The notes under the pieces were generated by a model. That model made no database searches, had not been told where the DNA came from, and was given only the letters and a program-made list of their open reading frames with translations. A stretch of 64,000 bases of DNA from Streptomyces mirabilis (GTDB lineage Bacteria; Actinomycetota; Actinomycetes; Streptomycetales; Streptomycetaceae): contig NZ_JBCJKP010000001.1 of NCBI RefSeq assembly GCF_039503195.1, positions 930,001 to 994,000 of the forward strand, in the 5' to 3' direction. A program made the position numbers and the translations under genes. The first letter of the stretch is position 1. Every line of letters starts with the position of its first letter. Shown here piece after piece: positions 26,846-36,082 of this stretch.

Positions 26846-27237
26846 CCACAGCCCCCCGCCCCGGCGGTGCGCACCGCCGTACCGCCACCCCGGTACCCCG
26901 GCCGGCCTTGAACATCGTGGTCCGCGCCGCCCCGCTCGGACCGGCCCATCGGCTCGGTCTCGACGCCGTCGCCACCCGTTCCGGTCTCCATCCCGATCTC
27001 GTACGCCGGTTCGTCACCCTCGGCCTCGTCGACGCCACCCGGGACGCCACCGGGCGACTGTGGTTCGAGCCGTCCGCTCCCGCCACCCTCGCCCGCATCC
27101 AACGACTACGGGCCGCGCTCCCCCTCAACTACGCCTCCCTGGGTCTGGTGCTCGATCTGCTCGACCGGATCAGTGAGTTGGAGGACGCTCTGAGGCGCAG
27201 CAACGCCGGCTCCAGGAGTGATGAATCGTGGATATGA
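26842..27237 (+). CDS. cbpM: Chaperone modulator CbpM (MerR-like)
   Basis: This 131-residue protein has a MerR-like helical segment ([37 protein letters not shown]). A helical C-terminus follows, with [24 protein letters not shown]. This matches CbpM, which binds the J domain of CbpA and inhibits it, rather than a DNA-binding HspR. Its ATGA overlap with the co-chaperone gene and the 10-bp overlap with clpB place it inside the operon. A role in DNA binding cannot be excluded, since HspR shares the fold. Confidence 0.8.
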   Translation: MTTAPRPGGAHRRTATPVPRPALNIVVRAAPLGPAHRLGLDAVATRSGLHPDLVRRFVTLGLVDATRDATGRLWFEPSAPATLARIQRLRAALPLNYASLGLVLDLLDRISELEDALRRSNAGSRSDESWI

Positions 27238-29870
27238 ACCGGCTCACCCAGAAGTCCCAGGAGGCGCTCCAGGAAGCGCAGACCATCGCCGGCCGGCTGA
27301 ACCAGACCGAGGTCGACGGCGAGCATCTGCTCCTCGCCCTGCTCGACCAGCCCGACGGCCTGATACCGCGGCTGATCGACCAGTCGGGCGCCGACACCCG
27401 GGCCCTGCGCACCGCGCTGAACGAGGAGTTGGCCCGCAGGCCGAAAGTGACGGGCCCCGGTGCCACCCCAGGACAGGTCTACGTCACCCAACGGCTGGCG
27501 AAGGTACTGGACTCGGCCGAGCAGGAGGCCAGGCGGCTCAAGGACGAGTACGTGTCCGTCGAGCACCTGGTGCTGGCACTCGTCGACGAGGGCTCCCGCA
27601 CGGCATCCGGCCGACTCCTCAAGGAGCACGGCGTCAGCAAGGACGGGTTCCTGTCCGCGCTCACCCGGATCCGCGGGAACCAGCGCGTCACCTCGGCGAC
27701 GCCCGAAGCGGCGTACGAGGCACTGGAGAAGTACGGCCGTGACCTGGTCGCCGAGGCACGCAGCGGCAAGATGGACCCGGTGATCGGCCGGGACGCGGAG
27801 ATCCGCCGGGTCATCCAGATCCTGAGCCGCAAGACGAAGAACAACCCCGTCCTCATCGGTGACCCGGGTGTCGGCAAGACCGCCATCGTGGAGGGGCTCG
27901 CCCAACGCATCGTGCGGGGCGACGTGCCCGACGGGCTGCGCGACCGGACGATCTTCTCGCTCGACATGAGTTCGCTGGTGGCGGGCGCCAAGTACCGCGG
28001 CGAGTTCGAGGAACGGCTGCAGGCCGTACTGAGCGAGGTCAAGGCGGGCGAGGGGCGCATCCTGCTCTTCATCGACGAACTGCACACGGTCGTCGGCGCG
28101 GGCGGCGGTGCCGAGGGCGCGATGGACGCCGGGAACATGCTCAAGCCCATGCTGGCACGCGGCGAGCTGCACATGATCGGCGCCACCACCCTCGACGAGT
28201 ACCGCAAGTACGTCGAGTCCGACGCGGCCCTCGAACGCCGCTTCCAGCAGGTGCAGGTGGACGAGCCGAGCGTCGAGGACACCATCTCCATCCTGCGCGG
28301 ACTGCGCGAACGCCTCGAGGTCTTCCACGGCGTGAAGATCCAGGACACCGCGCTGGTCGCGGCGGCGACCCTCAGCCACCGCTACATCTCCGACCGGTTC
28401 CTGCCGGACAAGGCCATCGACCTGGTCGACGAGGCGTGCGCGCGGCTCCGTACCGAGATCGACTCCATGCCCGCCGAACTGGACGAGATCACCCGCCGGG
28501 TGACCCGTCTGGAGATCGAGGACGCGGCGCTCGCCAAGGAGACCGACGCCGCCAGCCAGAAGCGACTCGACGAGCTGCGCCGCGAGCTGGCCGACCTGCG
28601 CGCCGAGGCCGACGCCATGCACGCCCAGTGGGAGGCCGAACGCCAGGCCATCCGCCGGGTGCAGGAGCTGCGCCAGGAACTCGAGCACGTCCGGCAGGAG
28701 GCCGAGGAGGCCGAACGCAGCTACGACCTCAACCGGGCCGCCGAACTGCGCTACGGCAGGCTCACCGAACTCGAACGCCGCCTCACGGCGGAGGAGGAGG
28801 CGCTGGCCGCCAAGCAGGGCGAGAACCGGCTGCTGCGCGAGGTCGTCACCGAGGACGAGATCGCGGAGATCGTCGCCGCCTGGACCGGCATCCCCGTCAC
28901 CCGCCTCCAGGAGGGCGAGCGCGAGAAGCTGCTGCGCCTCGACGAGATCCTCACCGAGCGGGTGATCGGCCAGGACGAGGCGGTCAAGCTGGTCACCGAC
29001 GCGATCATCAGAGCCCGCTCCGGGATCCGGGACCCGCGCCGGCCGATCGGCTCGTTCATCTTCCTCGGCCCCACCGGCGTCGGGAAGACCGAACTGGCCA
29101 AGGCGCTCGCCGCGGCGCTGTTCGACTCGGAGGAGAGCATCGTCCGCCTGGACATGAGCGAGTACCAGGAGCGGCACACCGTCAGCCGGCTCATGGGCGC
29201 ACCGCCCGGATACGTCGGCTACGAGGAGGGCGGCCAGCTCACCGAGGCGGTGCGCCGCAAGCCGTACTCCGTGGTCCTGTTCGACGAGATCGAGAAGGCC
29301 CATCCCGACGTCTTCAACACCCTGCTGCAGATCCTCGACGACGGCCGCATCACCGACGCCCAGGGCCGCACCGTCGACTTCCGCAACACCGTGATCATCA
29401 TGACCTCCAACATCGGCTCGGCCCACCTGCTGGACGGGGTGACCGCCGACGGCGAGATCAAGTCCGACGCGCGGGCGCGGGTGATGAGCGATCTACGGGG
29501 CCACTTCCGGCCCGAGTTCCTCAACCGCGTCGACGACATCGTGCTGTTCAAGCCGCTGGGCATGACGCAGATCGAGCGGATCGTGGAGCTGCAGTTCGAC
29601 GACCTGCGCCGACGGCTGGCCGAACGGCAGATCACGGTCGAGCTCACCGACGCCGCCCGCGAACTCATCGCCGAGCAGGGCTTCGACCCCGTGTACGGAG
29701 CCCGGCCGCTGCGCCGGTACATCTCGCACGAGGTCGAGACGATGGTCGGCCGGGCGCTGATCCGCGGTGATGTGCAGGACGGCACGACGATCCGCGTCGA
29801 CGCCCAGAACGGCGAACTCGTCGTCACCTACGGCGGACAGGCCGCACCGGACGTGCGGAAAGCCGCGTGA
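27228..29870 (+). CDS. clpB: ClpB AAA+ disaggregase
   Basis: This 880-residue protein has the whole ClpB plan. There is an N-terminal double repeat ([26 protein letters not shown]). The first AAA+ module has Walker A GDPGVGKT at residues 211-218. A long coiled-coil middle domain spans about 415-550, and the second AAA+ module has GPTGVGKT at 614-621, followed by the C-terminal small domain. It extracts proteins from aggregates together with DnaK, DnaJ-type partners and GrpE. The start is GTG at 27228 (AGGAG ten bases before) or ATG at 27234. The main Streptomyces ClpB is usually encoded elsewhere, so this is likely the paralogue. Confidence 0.93.
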   Translation: MDMNRLTQKSQEALQEAQTIAGRLNQTEVDGEHLLLALLDQPDGLIPRLIDQSGADTRALRTALNEELARRPKVTGPGATPGQVYVTQRLAKVLDSAEQEARRLKDEYVSVEHLVLALVDEGSRTASGRLLKEHGVSKDGFLSALTRIRGNQRVTSATPEAAYEALEKYGRDLVAEARSGKMDPVIGRDAEIRRVIQILSRKTKNNPVLIGDPGVGKTAIVEGLAQRIVRGDVPDGLRDRTIFSLDMSSLVAGAKYRGEFEERLQAVLSEVKAGEGRILLFIDELHTVVGAGGGAEGAMDAGNMLKPMLARGELHMIGATTLDEYRKYVESDAALERRFQQVQVDEPSVEDTISILRGLRERLEVFHGVKIQDTALVAAATLSHRYISDRFLPDKAIDLVDEACARLRTEIDSMPAELDEITRRVTRLEIEDAALAKETDAASQKRLDELRRELADLRAEADAMHAQWEAERQAIRRVQELRQELEHVRQEAEEAERSYDLNRAAELRYGRLTELERRLTAEEEALAAKQGENRLLREVVTEDEIAEIVAAWTGIPVTRLQEGEREKLLRLDEILTERVIGQDEAVKLVTDAIIRARSGIRDPRRPIGSFIFLGPTGVGKTELAKALAAALFDSEESIVRLDMSEYQERHTVSRLMGAPPGYVGYEEGGQLTEAVRRKPYSVVLFDEIEKAHPDVFNTLLQILDDGRITDAQGRTVDFRNTVIIMTSNIGSAHLLDGVTADGEIKSDARARVMSDLRGHFRPEFLNRVDDIVLFKPLGMTQIERIVELQFDDLRRRLAERQITVELTDAARELIAEQGFDPVYGARPLRRYISHEVETMVGRALIRGDVQDGTTIRVDAQNGELVVTYGGQAAPDVRKAA

Positions 29871-31159
29871 GTGCGGTGACCACGAGTACGGGCACGAGCA
29901 AAACGGTCGTCTGCGACCACTGCGGTCGCAAGAACCGGGTGCCGGCGGCGGCCGACGGCACGCCACGCTGCGGGAACTGCGCGTCCCCGCTCGCGTGGAT
30001 CGTCGACGCCGGCGACGCGGACTTCGCGGAGGTCGCCGAACAGGCGACGCCCTACGTCGTCGTCGACCTGTGGGCCACCTGGTGCGGGCCCTGCCGGATG
30101 GTCAGCCCCGCGCTGGAGCAGGTCGCCCACGAACTCGCCGGGCGGGTCAAGCTGGTCAAGGTCGACATCGACCAGAACCCGCGGCTCGCCCTGCGGTTCC
30201 AGGTGCAGGCCGTACCGACGCTCCTGCTGCTCGACAAGGGAGAGGTGATCGCACGCAAGACGGGAGCGGCGCCCGCGCCGGCGCTGAGGCAGTGGGTGGA
30301 GGAGACCCTGGCCGCCCGTCGTTGAACCGGGCCGCGTGAACGCGGGCACGGCCCCAGCAGGGTGAACCCCACACACGTCGCCCGCTGTCCGGAGCCCCGT
30401 GGGCCGGGCGCCCCGCTCCTGGTCGGAGAAGACCCGCGCCTCCGCGTCCGAGGTGATCTCGGCCGGCGTGGGCGGGGCGTTCAGCCGGGCGGTGATGCGT
30501 TCGGCGGCGGGGTCGCCCGTGCGGGGCCCGGCGGCACGGGCAGCGTCGACGTCGTACGAGGTCTGCCGCAGCTCGACGTCCGGGCCGAGCAGGGCCCAGA
30601 AGGCGGTGCCCGGCGGACCCTCGCGGAAGGGGAGCCCGACGCTGCCCGGGTTGACGCTGTGCCGTCCGGCGACGGTGCGGTCGAACTGGAGGTGCGTGTG
30701 CCCGGTGACGATCACCGCCTCCTCGACGTCCGCGGCCAGCTCCGCGAAACGCCCGGCAGGCGTGGCGGGTGTGACCAACTCCGTGTCGCCGCGCGGCGAT
30801 CCGTGGCAGAACCGCACGGGTCCCAGCCCGACGACGTCCACGACGACGCTGAAGGGGATCCCGGCGACGAACGCGACACTCGCGTCCGAGTGCTGCCGCG
30901 GCACCCACGCCTCACGCTCGGTGCTCGGACGACGGACCCCGCGGTGAATGTCCACGACGGTGCGCTCCCCGTTGCCCCGGACGAACAGGGCCCGCGGCAG
31001 CCCGGCCATCAGCTCCACCGTACGGTCGGGTTCGGCACCCCAGGTCAGGTCTCCGCACGAGACCACCAGATCGACGCCGGCTCCCTCGATCTCCGCCAGG
31101 ACCGCGGTCAGTGCCGGCACGTTCGCGTGGACGTCGGAAACGACCGCGACCCGTCGCAT
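29828..31159 (-). CDS. Metallophosphoesterase with antisense C-terminal read-through
   Basis: Residues 1-~245 are a complete calcineurin-like phosphoesterase of the YfcE/DR1281 type, with [40 protein letters not shown] and [11 protein letters not shown]. Relatives end soon after the conserved [14 protein letters not shown], which here lies near 30440. The frame has no stop there and continues for about 190 Arg/Gly/Pro-rich residues across the whole thioredoxin gene on the opposite strand. That tail is almost certainly not functional and suggests a lost stop or missing intergenic DNA. The start is ATG 31159; an in-frame ATG at 31219 is also possible. The enzyme would hydrolyse a phosphodiester or phosphomonoester. 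Confidence 0.75.
   Translation of the reverse strand: MRRVAVVSDVHANVPALTAVLAEIEGAGVDLVVSCGDLTWGAEPDRTVELMAGLPRALFVRGNGERTVVDIHRGVRRPSTEREAWVPRQHSDASVAFVAGIPFSVVVDVVGLGPVRFCHGSPRGDTELVTPATPAGRFAELAADVEEAVIVTGHTHLQFDRTVAGRHSVNPGSVGLPFREGPPGTAFWALLGPDVELRQTSYDVDAARAAGPRTGDPAAERITARLNAPPTPAEITSDAEARVFSDQERGARPTGLRTAGDVCGVHPAGAVPAFTRPGSTTGGQGLLHPLPQRRRGRRSRLACDHLSLVEQQERRYGLHLEPQGEPRVLVDVDLDQLDPPGEFVGDLLQRGADHPAGPAPGGPQVDDDVGRRLFGDLREVRVAGVDDPRERGRAVPAAWRAVGRRRHPVLATAVVADDRFARARTRGHRTHAAFRTSGAACPP
29867..30325 (+). CDS. Zinc-ribbon thioredoxin (TrxC/thioredoxin-2 type)
   Basis: This 152-residue protein begins with a zinc ribbon (CDHC at 16-19 and CGNC at 35-38). A thioredoxin domain follows with the redox motif WCGPC (Cys 73 and 76) and the conserved cis-proline region AVPTLLLL. 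This is the thioredoxin-2 plan, a cytoplasmic disulfide reductase resistant to oxidative stress. Its GTG start overlaps the clpB stop by four bases, so it is the last gene of the chaperone operon. The pairing suggests that this operon handles oxidatively damaged proteins. Confidence 0.9.
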   Translation: MSAVTTSTGTSKTVVCDHCGRKNRVPAAADGTPRCGNCASPLAWIVDAGDADFAEVAEQATPYVVVDLWATWCGPCRMVSPALEQVAHELAGRVKLVKVDIDQNPRLALRFQVQAVPTLLLLDKGEVIARKTGAAPAPALRQWVEETLAARR

Positions 31160-31287
31160 GGGACCGTAGCGGCGCGTCGGCCCCTCCCAGGCCCTGGGGC
31201 CGTACAAGGTCGTGTTCATGATTGACGGTAACAACGGCGGCCGGTGCCGCACCGGCCGTTCCACCGAAACCGTCGCCACCGAACCGG

Positions 31288-32085
31288 TCAACGCCAGTCG
31301 GGAGCACCCGAGGCGGGCGACAGCAGGGACTCGATCTTCATCCGCATCTCCCGCATGACGGCGACGATACGGGCCTCGTGCTCGCCGGTGAGCCGGACCA
31401 CCGGAACCGAGCAGCTGATCGCGTCGACGGCCGGCGTGTCGTAACGCAGGGCGAAGCCGAAGCCCGCGATGCCGGGCACCGTCTCCTCGCGGTCGATGGA
31501 GTAGCCGCGCTCCCGTACCTCCGCGAGGTCCGCGAGCAGGGTGGCCGACTCGGTGTGCGTGTTCTCCGTGAGAGCGGCCAACGGCTGCGCCGGAAGCGAC
31601 AGTTCGCTGTCCGGACGCTCGGCGAGCAGGGCCTTGCCGAGGGCACCGGCGTGGGCCGGGACCCGGCGGCCGACCCGGCTGAGGGTGCGCGCGTACTCGT
31701 GGGACTCACGGGTCGCGAGATAGACGACGTCGGCGCCGTCGAGGCGGGCCAGGTGAATGGTCTCGCCGAGCGCGTCCGAGGCTTCGTCGAGATAGGGGCG
31801 GACCACCCTTACATGCCGGTCGCTGTCGAGATAGCTGGTGCCCGTGAGCAGGGCACGGATCCCTATGCCGTACAGCGAACCGGTGGTGTCGGCGCGCACC
31901 CAGCCGCGGTCGACGAGGGTCTGCAGCAACTGGTACATGCTGCTGCGCGGCACCCCCAGTTGCGCGGCGAGTTCGTCCAGCCGGGCCGGCCGGTCGCCCC
32001 GCCCGGCGAGCAGTTCCAGCAGCGCGACCGTGCGGGCCGCCGACTTCACTTCTCGGACACCACTGCTCTCCGGCATGGAGCCCAT
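31288..32085 (-). CDS. IclR family transcriptional regulator
   Basis: This 265-residue protein has an N-terminal winged helix (KSAARTVALLELLAGRGDRPA, LDELAAQLGVPRSSMYQLLQTL). An effector-binding domain follows (YGIGIRALLTGTSYL, VGRRVPAHAGALGKALLAE, GIAGFGFALRYDTP). The ATG at 32085 has AGGGCGG eight bases upstream; 32076 is an alternative. It is divergent from the glucarate operon, the classic layout of a local repressor that responds to a sugar acid. The 11-bp direct repeat between the two genes is a likely binding site. Confidence 0.88.
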   Translation of the reverse strand: MGSMPESSGVREVKSAARTVALLELLAGRGDRPARLDELAAQLGVPRSSMYQLLQTLVDRGWVRADTTGSLYGIGIRALLTGTSYLDSDRHVRVVRPYLDEASDALGETIHLARLDGADVVYLATRESHEYARTLSRVGRRVPAHAGALGKALLAERPDSELSLPAQPLAALTENTHTESATLLADLAEVRERGYSIDREETVPGIAGFGFALRYDTPAVDAISCSVPVVRLTGEHEARIVAVMREMRMKIESLLSPASGAPDWR

Positions 32086-32138
32086 CGTAAATCCGCCCTG
32101 CCGCACCCATTGACCCCGCGCGTTCACGAACCTAGCCT

Positions 32139-32168
32139 CCATCTTCATACATAGACACCATCTGCATA
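32139..32168. promoter_or_regulatory. 11-bp direct repeat in the IclR-glucarate intergenic region
   Basis: CCATCTTCATA (32139-32149) and CCATCTGCATA (32158-32168) differ at one base and are 19 bp apart. They lie just upstream of the dehydratase start in the 97-bp gap to the IclR gene. They could be the operator, or overlap the promoter. Confidence 0.45.
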
Positions 32169-32182
32169 TGAGGACAGAGTTC

Positions 32183-33142
32183 ATGACACGGTTCAGTACG
32201 CCCGCCGAGGACGTGGCCAAGCGACTGCGGGACGGCATGGTCGGCGGGGTGCTGTCCTTCCCGCTCACGAGCTTCCGGGAGGATGGCGGTCTCGATCTGG
32301 AGGCGTACCGGGCCTACCTGACCACCCAGTTGGACAGCGCGCCGGGCGCGGTGTTCCCCGCCTGCGGCACCGGGGAGTTCTTCTCGCTGGACGAGGACGA
32401 GTACCGCGCGGTCGTCCGGGCCACGGTCGAGATCGCCGACGGACGGCTGCCGGTCGTCGCGGGCATCGGCTACGGCTGGGCGCAGGCCCTGCGCTTCGCC
32501 CGGATCGCGGAGGAGGCGGGGGCGGACGCCGCGCTGGTACTCCCCCACTACCTGGTCGCCGCCCCGCAGGACGGGCTGGTGGAACAGCTGCGGCGGATCG
32601 CCTCCGGCACCTCTCTGCCGCTGATCGCCTACCAGCGCGGCCAGGTCGCCTTCACCGCCGACAGCCTGCGCCGGATCGCGGAGATCCCCACGGTCATCGG
32701 CCTCAAGGACGGACACAGCGACCTCGACCGCCTCCAGCGCCTCACACTCGCGGCGCCCGACGGCTTCCTCTTCTTCAACGGCGCCTCCACCGCCGAGATC
32801 CAGGCCCGCGCCTACGCCACCGTAGGCGTCCCCGCCTACTCCTCGGCGGTCCACGCCTTCGCGCCGGAGATCGCGAACGCCTTCTTCGCCGCCCTGCGGG
32901 ACGGCGACGACGCGGGAGTGACCAAGCTCCTGCGCGACTTCTACGTCCCGCTCGTCGAACTGCGCGACCGGGTCCCCGGCTATGCGGTGTCGCTGGTCAA
33001 GGCCGCCGCCGGGCTGCGCGGTCTGCCGGTCGGGCCGGTACGCGCGCCGCTCACGGACCCGGGGCCGGAGGAGCTCGACGCGCTGGCGAAGGTGCTCGAC
33101 GACGGTCTGAAGGTGGTCGGGGCCGTACGGCGACCCGACTGA
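32183..33142 (+). CDS. kdgD: 5-dehydro-4-deoxyglucarate dehydratase
   Basis: This roughly 319-residue DapA-like TIM barrel has FPLTSFREDGGLD, FPACGTGEFFSLDEDEY and VVAGIGYGWAQAL. The tyrosine of LIAYQRG and the Schiff-base lysine of VIGLKDGHSD are present. It converts 5-keto-4-deoxy-D-glucarate to 2-oxoglutarate semialdehyde, CO2 and water. The ATG at 32183 lies ten bases after GAGG; an upstream in-frame ATG at 32168 overlaps the putative operator and is less likely. It is the first gene of the glucarate operon. Confidence 0.9.
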   Translation: MTRFSTPAEDVAKRLRDGMVGGVLSFPLTSFREDGGLDLEAYRAYLTTQLDSAPGAVFPACGTGEFFSLDEDEYRAVVRATVEIADGRLPVVAGIGYGWAQALRFARIAEEAGADAALVLPHYLVAAPQDGLVEQLRRIASGTSLPLIAYQRGQVAFTADSLRRIAEIPTVIGLKDGHSDLDRLQRLTLAAPDGFLFFNGASTAEIQARAYATVGVPAYSSAVHAFAPEIANAFFAALRDGDDAGVTKLLRDFYVPLVELRDRVPGYAVSLVKAAAGLRGLPVGPVRAPLTDPGPEELDALAKVLDDGLKVVGAVRRPD

Positions 33143-33165
33143 CAGATGACGGCGTCTGTCATCTG
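33143..33165 (+). terminator. Intercistronic hairpin after kdgD
   Basis: CAGATGAC (33143-33150) and GTCATCTG (33158-33165) form a perfect 8-bp stem with a 7-base loop starting right after the kdgD stop. Without a T-run it may attenuate or stabilise the message rather than stop transcription of the permease gene downstream. Confidence 0.45.
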
Positions 33166-33175
33166 CCATCCGTTA

Positions 33176-33203
33176 CCTGTCACCTGTCACCTGTCACCTG
33201 TCA
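33176..33203. repeat. Heptamer array (CCTGTCA x4)
   Basis: There are four perfect head-to-tail copies of CCTGTCA in the 143-bp gap between kdgD and the permease. A related array of CCCGTCA, one base different and also four copies, is at 45190-45217. Confidence 0.8.
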
Positions 33204-33285
33204 GCCGCAATTCGCCATCTGCCCTCCGTCATCCGGGGCCCATCTCCCGTCACCCGGTCCAACCAGTTCAAAGGGGAACTGAGAC

Positions 33286-34623
33286 GTGCCGCTTCTCGTA
33301 GTCGGGATCAGCGTGCTGGTCCTGCTGCTGCTCATGACCAAGCTCAAACTCAACGGCTTCGCCGCCCTGCTGCTGGTGGCGGTCGGTGTCGGTCTGGTCC
33401 GTGGGATTCCGCTGGAGAAGATCCCTGACGTCCTCTCGGAAGGCATCGGCGACCAGATCGGCGACACGATGCTCACCATCGGGCTGGGCGCGATGGTCGG
33501 CCGTGTCATGGGGGATTCAGGCGCCGCCCAGCGCATCGCCGGCAAGCTCCTCGACGCCTTCGGCCCGCGCGGCGTCCAGGTCGCCATGGTGGTGACGTCG
33601 ATGCTCATCGGCGTGACGATGTTCTACGAGGTCGCGTTCATCATCATCGTGCCCATCGCGTTCACCCTGGTACGGGTGACCGGCGCGAAGCTGCTGTGGG
33701 TCGGGCTGCCGATGTCGATCGCTTTGTCGACCATGCACAGCTTCCTGCCGCCTCACCCCGGTCCCACCGCGGTGGCCGCGACCTTCCACGCGTCCGTCGG
33801 TCTGACGCTGTTCTACGGCCTGTTCATCGCCGTCCCGGTCGGCGCGCTCATCGCTCTGGCGTGGCCACGGCTGCCGTTCGTCAGGGCGATGAATCCCTCG
33901 ATACCCCCGGGCCTGGTCAGCGAGCGGGTCTTCGAGGACGAGGAGATGCCCGGGCTCGGCTGGTCACTGGGCGTGGCCCTGTTCCCCGTGGTGCTGATCG
34001 CCGGTGCCGCCGTGACCGACATGGCCACGTCCGGTTCGAGCCCGTTCCTGCACGTCGTCGCCTTCATCGGATCCGCGCCGATCGCACTGCTGCTGACCCT
34101 GATGCTGGCGGTCTGGGCGTTCGGCCCGCGCATGGGGCGGAGCCTCGCGGAGGTCAGCGCCTCCTGCAACTCCGCCGCCCAGGCGATGGCCATGATCCTG
34201 CTGGTGATCGGTGCGGGCGGCGCCTTCAAGAACGTCCTCGTCGAGGGCGGGATATCCGACTACATCAAGGACCAGACGCACGGCTGGTCCATCTCGCCGA
34301 TCGTCCTCGCGTGGCTCATCGCGGTCATCCTCCGGGTGGCACTGGGCTCGGCGACGGTCGCCGTCGTCACGGCCTCCGGCGTGGTGCTGCCGCTCCTGGC
34401 GGGCGGCGGGGTACACCCCGAGATGATGGTGCTCGCCGTCTGCTGCGGTTCGATCGCCTTCTCGCACGTCAACGACCCCGGGTTCTGGCTGTTCAAGGAG
34501 TACTTCGACCTCTCGGTCGTCGAGGCGATCAAGGTCCGCACCACGTACACCACCGTGCTGGCCGTCCTCGGTCTGGGCGGTGTCCTGGCGGTCGAACGGG
34601 CCCTCGACGTCCTCAGCCTCTGA
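33286..34623 (+). CDS. GntP-family gluconate/sugar-acid:H+ symporter
   Basis: This 445-residue protein has about 12-14 transmembrane helices. It carries GntP motifs such as HSFLPPHPGPTAVAATF, GGAFKNVLVEGGI, ALGSATVAVVTASGVVLPLL and SHVNDPGFWLFKEYFDLSV. Family members import gluconate and related sugar acids with protons. Between two glucarate enzymes, the likely substrate is D-glucarate or galactarate. The start is GTG at 33286; the preceding GGGGAACTGAGAC contains a weak ribosome-binding site. Confidence 0.9.
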   Translation: MPLLVVGISVLVLLLLMTKLKLNGFAALLLVAVGVGLVRGIPLEKIPDVLSEGIGDQIGDTMLTIGLGAMVGRVMGDSGAAQRIAGKLLDAFGPRGVQVAMVVTSMLIGVTMFYEVAFIIIVPIAFTLVRVTGAKLLWVGLPMSIALSTMHSFLPPHPGPTAVAATFHASVGLTLFYGLFIAVPVGALIALAWPRLPFVRAMNPSIPPGLVSERVFEDEEMPGLGWSLGVALFPVVLIAGAAVTDMATSGSSPFLHVVAFIGSAPIALLLTLMLAVWAFGPRMGRSLAEVSASCNSAAQAMAMILLVIGAGGAFKNVLVEGGISDYIKDQTHGWSISPIVLAWLIAVILRVALGSATVAVVTASGVVLPLLAGGGVHPEMMVLAVCCGSIAFSHVNDPGFWLFKEYFDLSVVEAIKVRTTYTTVLAVLGLGGVLAVERALDVLSL

Positions 34624-34665
34624 CCACAGCCCCTGTCACCCCCGTACCCAAGGACTTTGAGACGC

Positions 34666-36000
34666 ATGAGCAAGAGCCAGCCGACCGTCACCGCCTTCTC
34701 CGTCTACCCGGTCGCCGGCCGGGACTCCATGGAGTTGAACCTCTCCGGAGCGCACGGCCCCTACTTCACTCGCAACGTCGTCGTCCTGACGGACTCCGAG
34801 GGGCGTACGGGTCTCGGTGAGGTCCCCGGCGGGGAGAAGATCACGCGGACTCTGCGGGATGCCGAGTCCCTGGTCGTCGGAGCGAAAGTCGGGGACTACA
34901 AGCGCGTCCTGCGCGAGATCGGTGACCGTTTCGCCGACCGCGACGCCGGTGGGCGCGGCGCCCAGACCTTCGACCTGCGGACCACCGTCCACGCCGTCAC
35001 CGCGGTCGAGTCGGCGCTGCTCGACCTGCTGGGGCAGCATCTCGACGTACCCGTCGCGGCGCTCCTCGGCGACGGACAGCAGCGCGACTCCGTACGGGTC
35101 CTCGGCTACCTGTTCTACGTCGGTGACCCCGGCCGGACGGAACTGGAGTACGTCCGCGAGCCGGACGCGGCCGAGGACTGGTACCGGATCCGGCACGAGG
35201 AGGCCCTGTCGCCGGAGGCGATCGTCCGGCAGGCCGAGGCGACCCACGACCTGTACGGCTTCCGGGACTTCAAGCTGAAGGGCGGTGTCCTCGCGGGCGC
35301 GGAGGAGGTGAAGGCCGTACGGGCGCTCAAGGACCGCTTCCCCGAGGCGCGGATCACCCTCGACCCGAACGGCGCGTGGTCGCTGCGCGAGGCGATCGAG
35401 CTGTGTTCGCCCCTGGTGGGCACACTCGCCTACGCCGAGGACCCCTGTGGAGCCGAGGGCGGCTACTCCGGTCGGGAGATCCTGGCCGAGTTCCGCCGCG
35501 CGACGGGCCTGCCGACCGCGACCAACATGATCGCCACCGACTGGCGGCAGCTGACCCATGCCCTGGCCCTGCAGTCGGTGTCCATCCCGCTGGCCGACCC
35601 GCACTTCTGGACGATGCAGGGCTCGGTGCGCGTGGCGCAGTTGTGCAACGCGATGGGGCTGACCTGGGGTTGCCACTCGAACAACCACTTCGACATCTCA
35701 CTGGCGATGGTGACGCACTGCGGGGCCGCGGCTCCGGGCGCGTACAACGCCCTGGACACGCACTGGATCTGGCAGGAGGGTCTGGAGCGCCTGACCGTCG
35801 AACCGCCACGCATCGTCGACGGGGAGATCGCCGTGCCGGACGCGCCCGGTCTCGGTGTCCGGCTCGACAAGGAGCGGCTGCTGGCGGCCCACGAGCTCCA
35901 CCAGGAGAAGGCGTTGGGGGCGCGTGACGACGCCGTCGGGATGCGCTACCTGGTCCCCGGCTGGGAGTTCGACAGCAAGCGTCCGTGTCTGGTGCGTTGA
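34666..36000 (+). CDS. gudD: Glucarate dehydratase
   Basis: This 444-residue enolase-superfamily enzyme of the mandelate racemase/glucarate dehydratase subgroup has [18 protein letters not shown] and the base-bearing lysine in [10 protein letters not shown]. The metal ligands are DPNGAW and AEDPCG, and the His-containing ends are [11 protein letters not shown] and ALDTHWIW. It removes water from D-glucarate to give 5-keto-4-deoxyglucarate, the substrate of the first gene in the operon. The ATG at 34666 begins the conserved N-terminus; a TTG at 34657 is less likely. Confidence 0.93.
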   Translation: MSKSQPTVTAFSVYPVAGRDSMELNLSGAHGPYFTRNVVVLTDSEGRTGLGEVPGGEKITRTLRDAESLVVGAKVGDYKRVLREIGDRFADRDAGGRGAQTFDLRTTVHAVTAVESALLDLLGQHLDVPVAALLGDGQQRDSVRVLGYLFYVGDPGRTELEYVREPDAAEDWYRIRHEEALSPEAIVRQAEATHDLYGFRDFKLKGGVLAGAEEVKAVRALKDRFPEARITLDPNGAWSLREAIELCSPLVGTLAYAEDPCGAEGGYSGREILAEFRRATGLPTATNMIATDWRQLTHALALQSVSIPLADPHFWTMQGSVRVAQLCNAMGLTWGCHSNNHFDISLAMVTHCGAAAPGAYNALDTHWIWQEGLERLTVEPPRIVDGEIAVPDAPGLGVRLDKERLLAAHELHQEKALGARDDAVGMRYLVPGWEFDSKRPCLVR

Positions 36001-36082
36001 GCCACTCTCATTTCCGTCGTGGGACCGACTGGTGTCCATTCACCCTTCCGGGTGAGGACTTCGGCCTGACAGACTCCGGAGG

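Noticed and set aside
27129..29426. A 765-codon open frame on the minus strand.
   Set aside because: It is antisense to clpB and shows only Leu/Gly/Val-rich low-complexity sequence.
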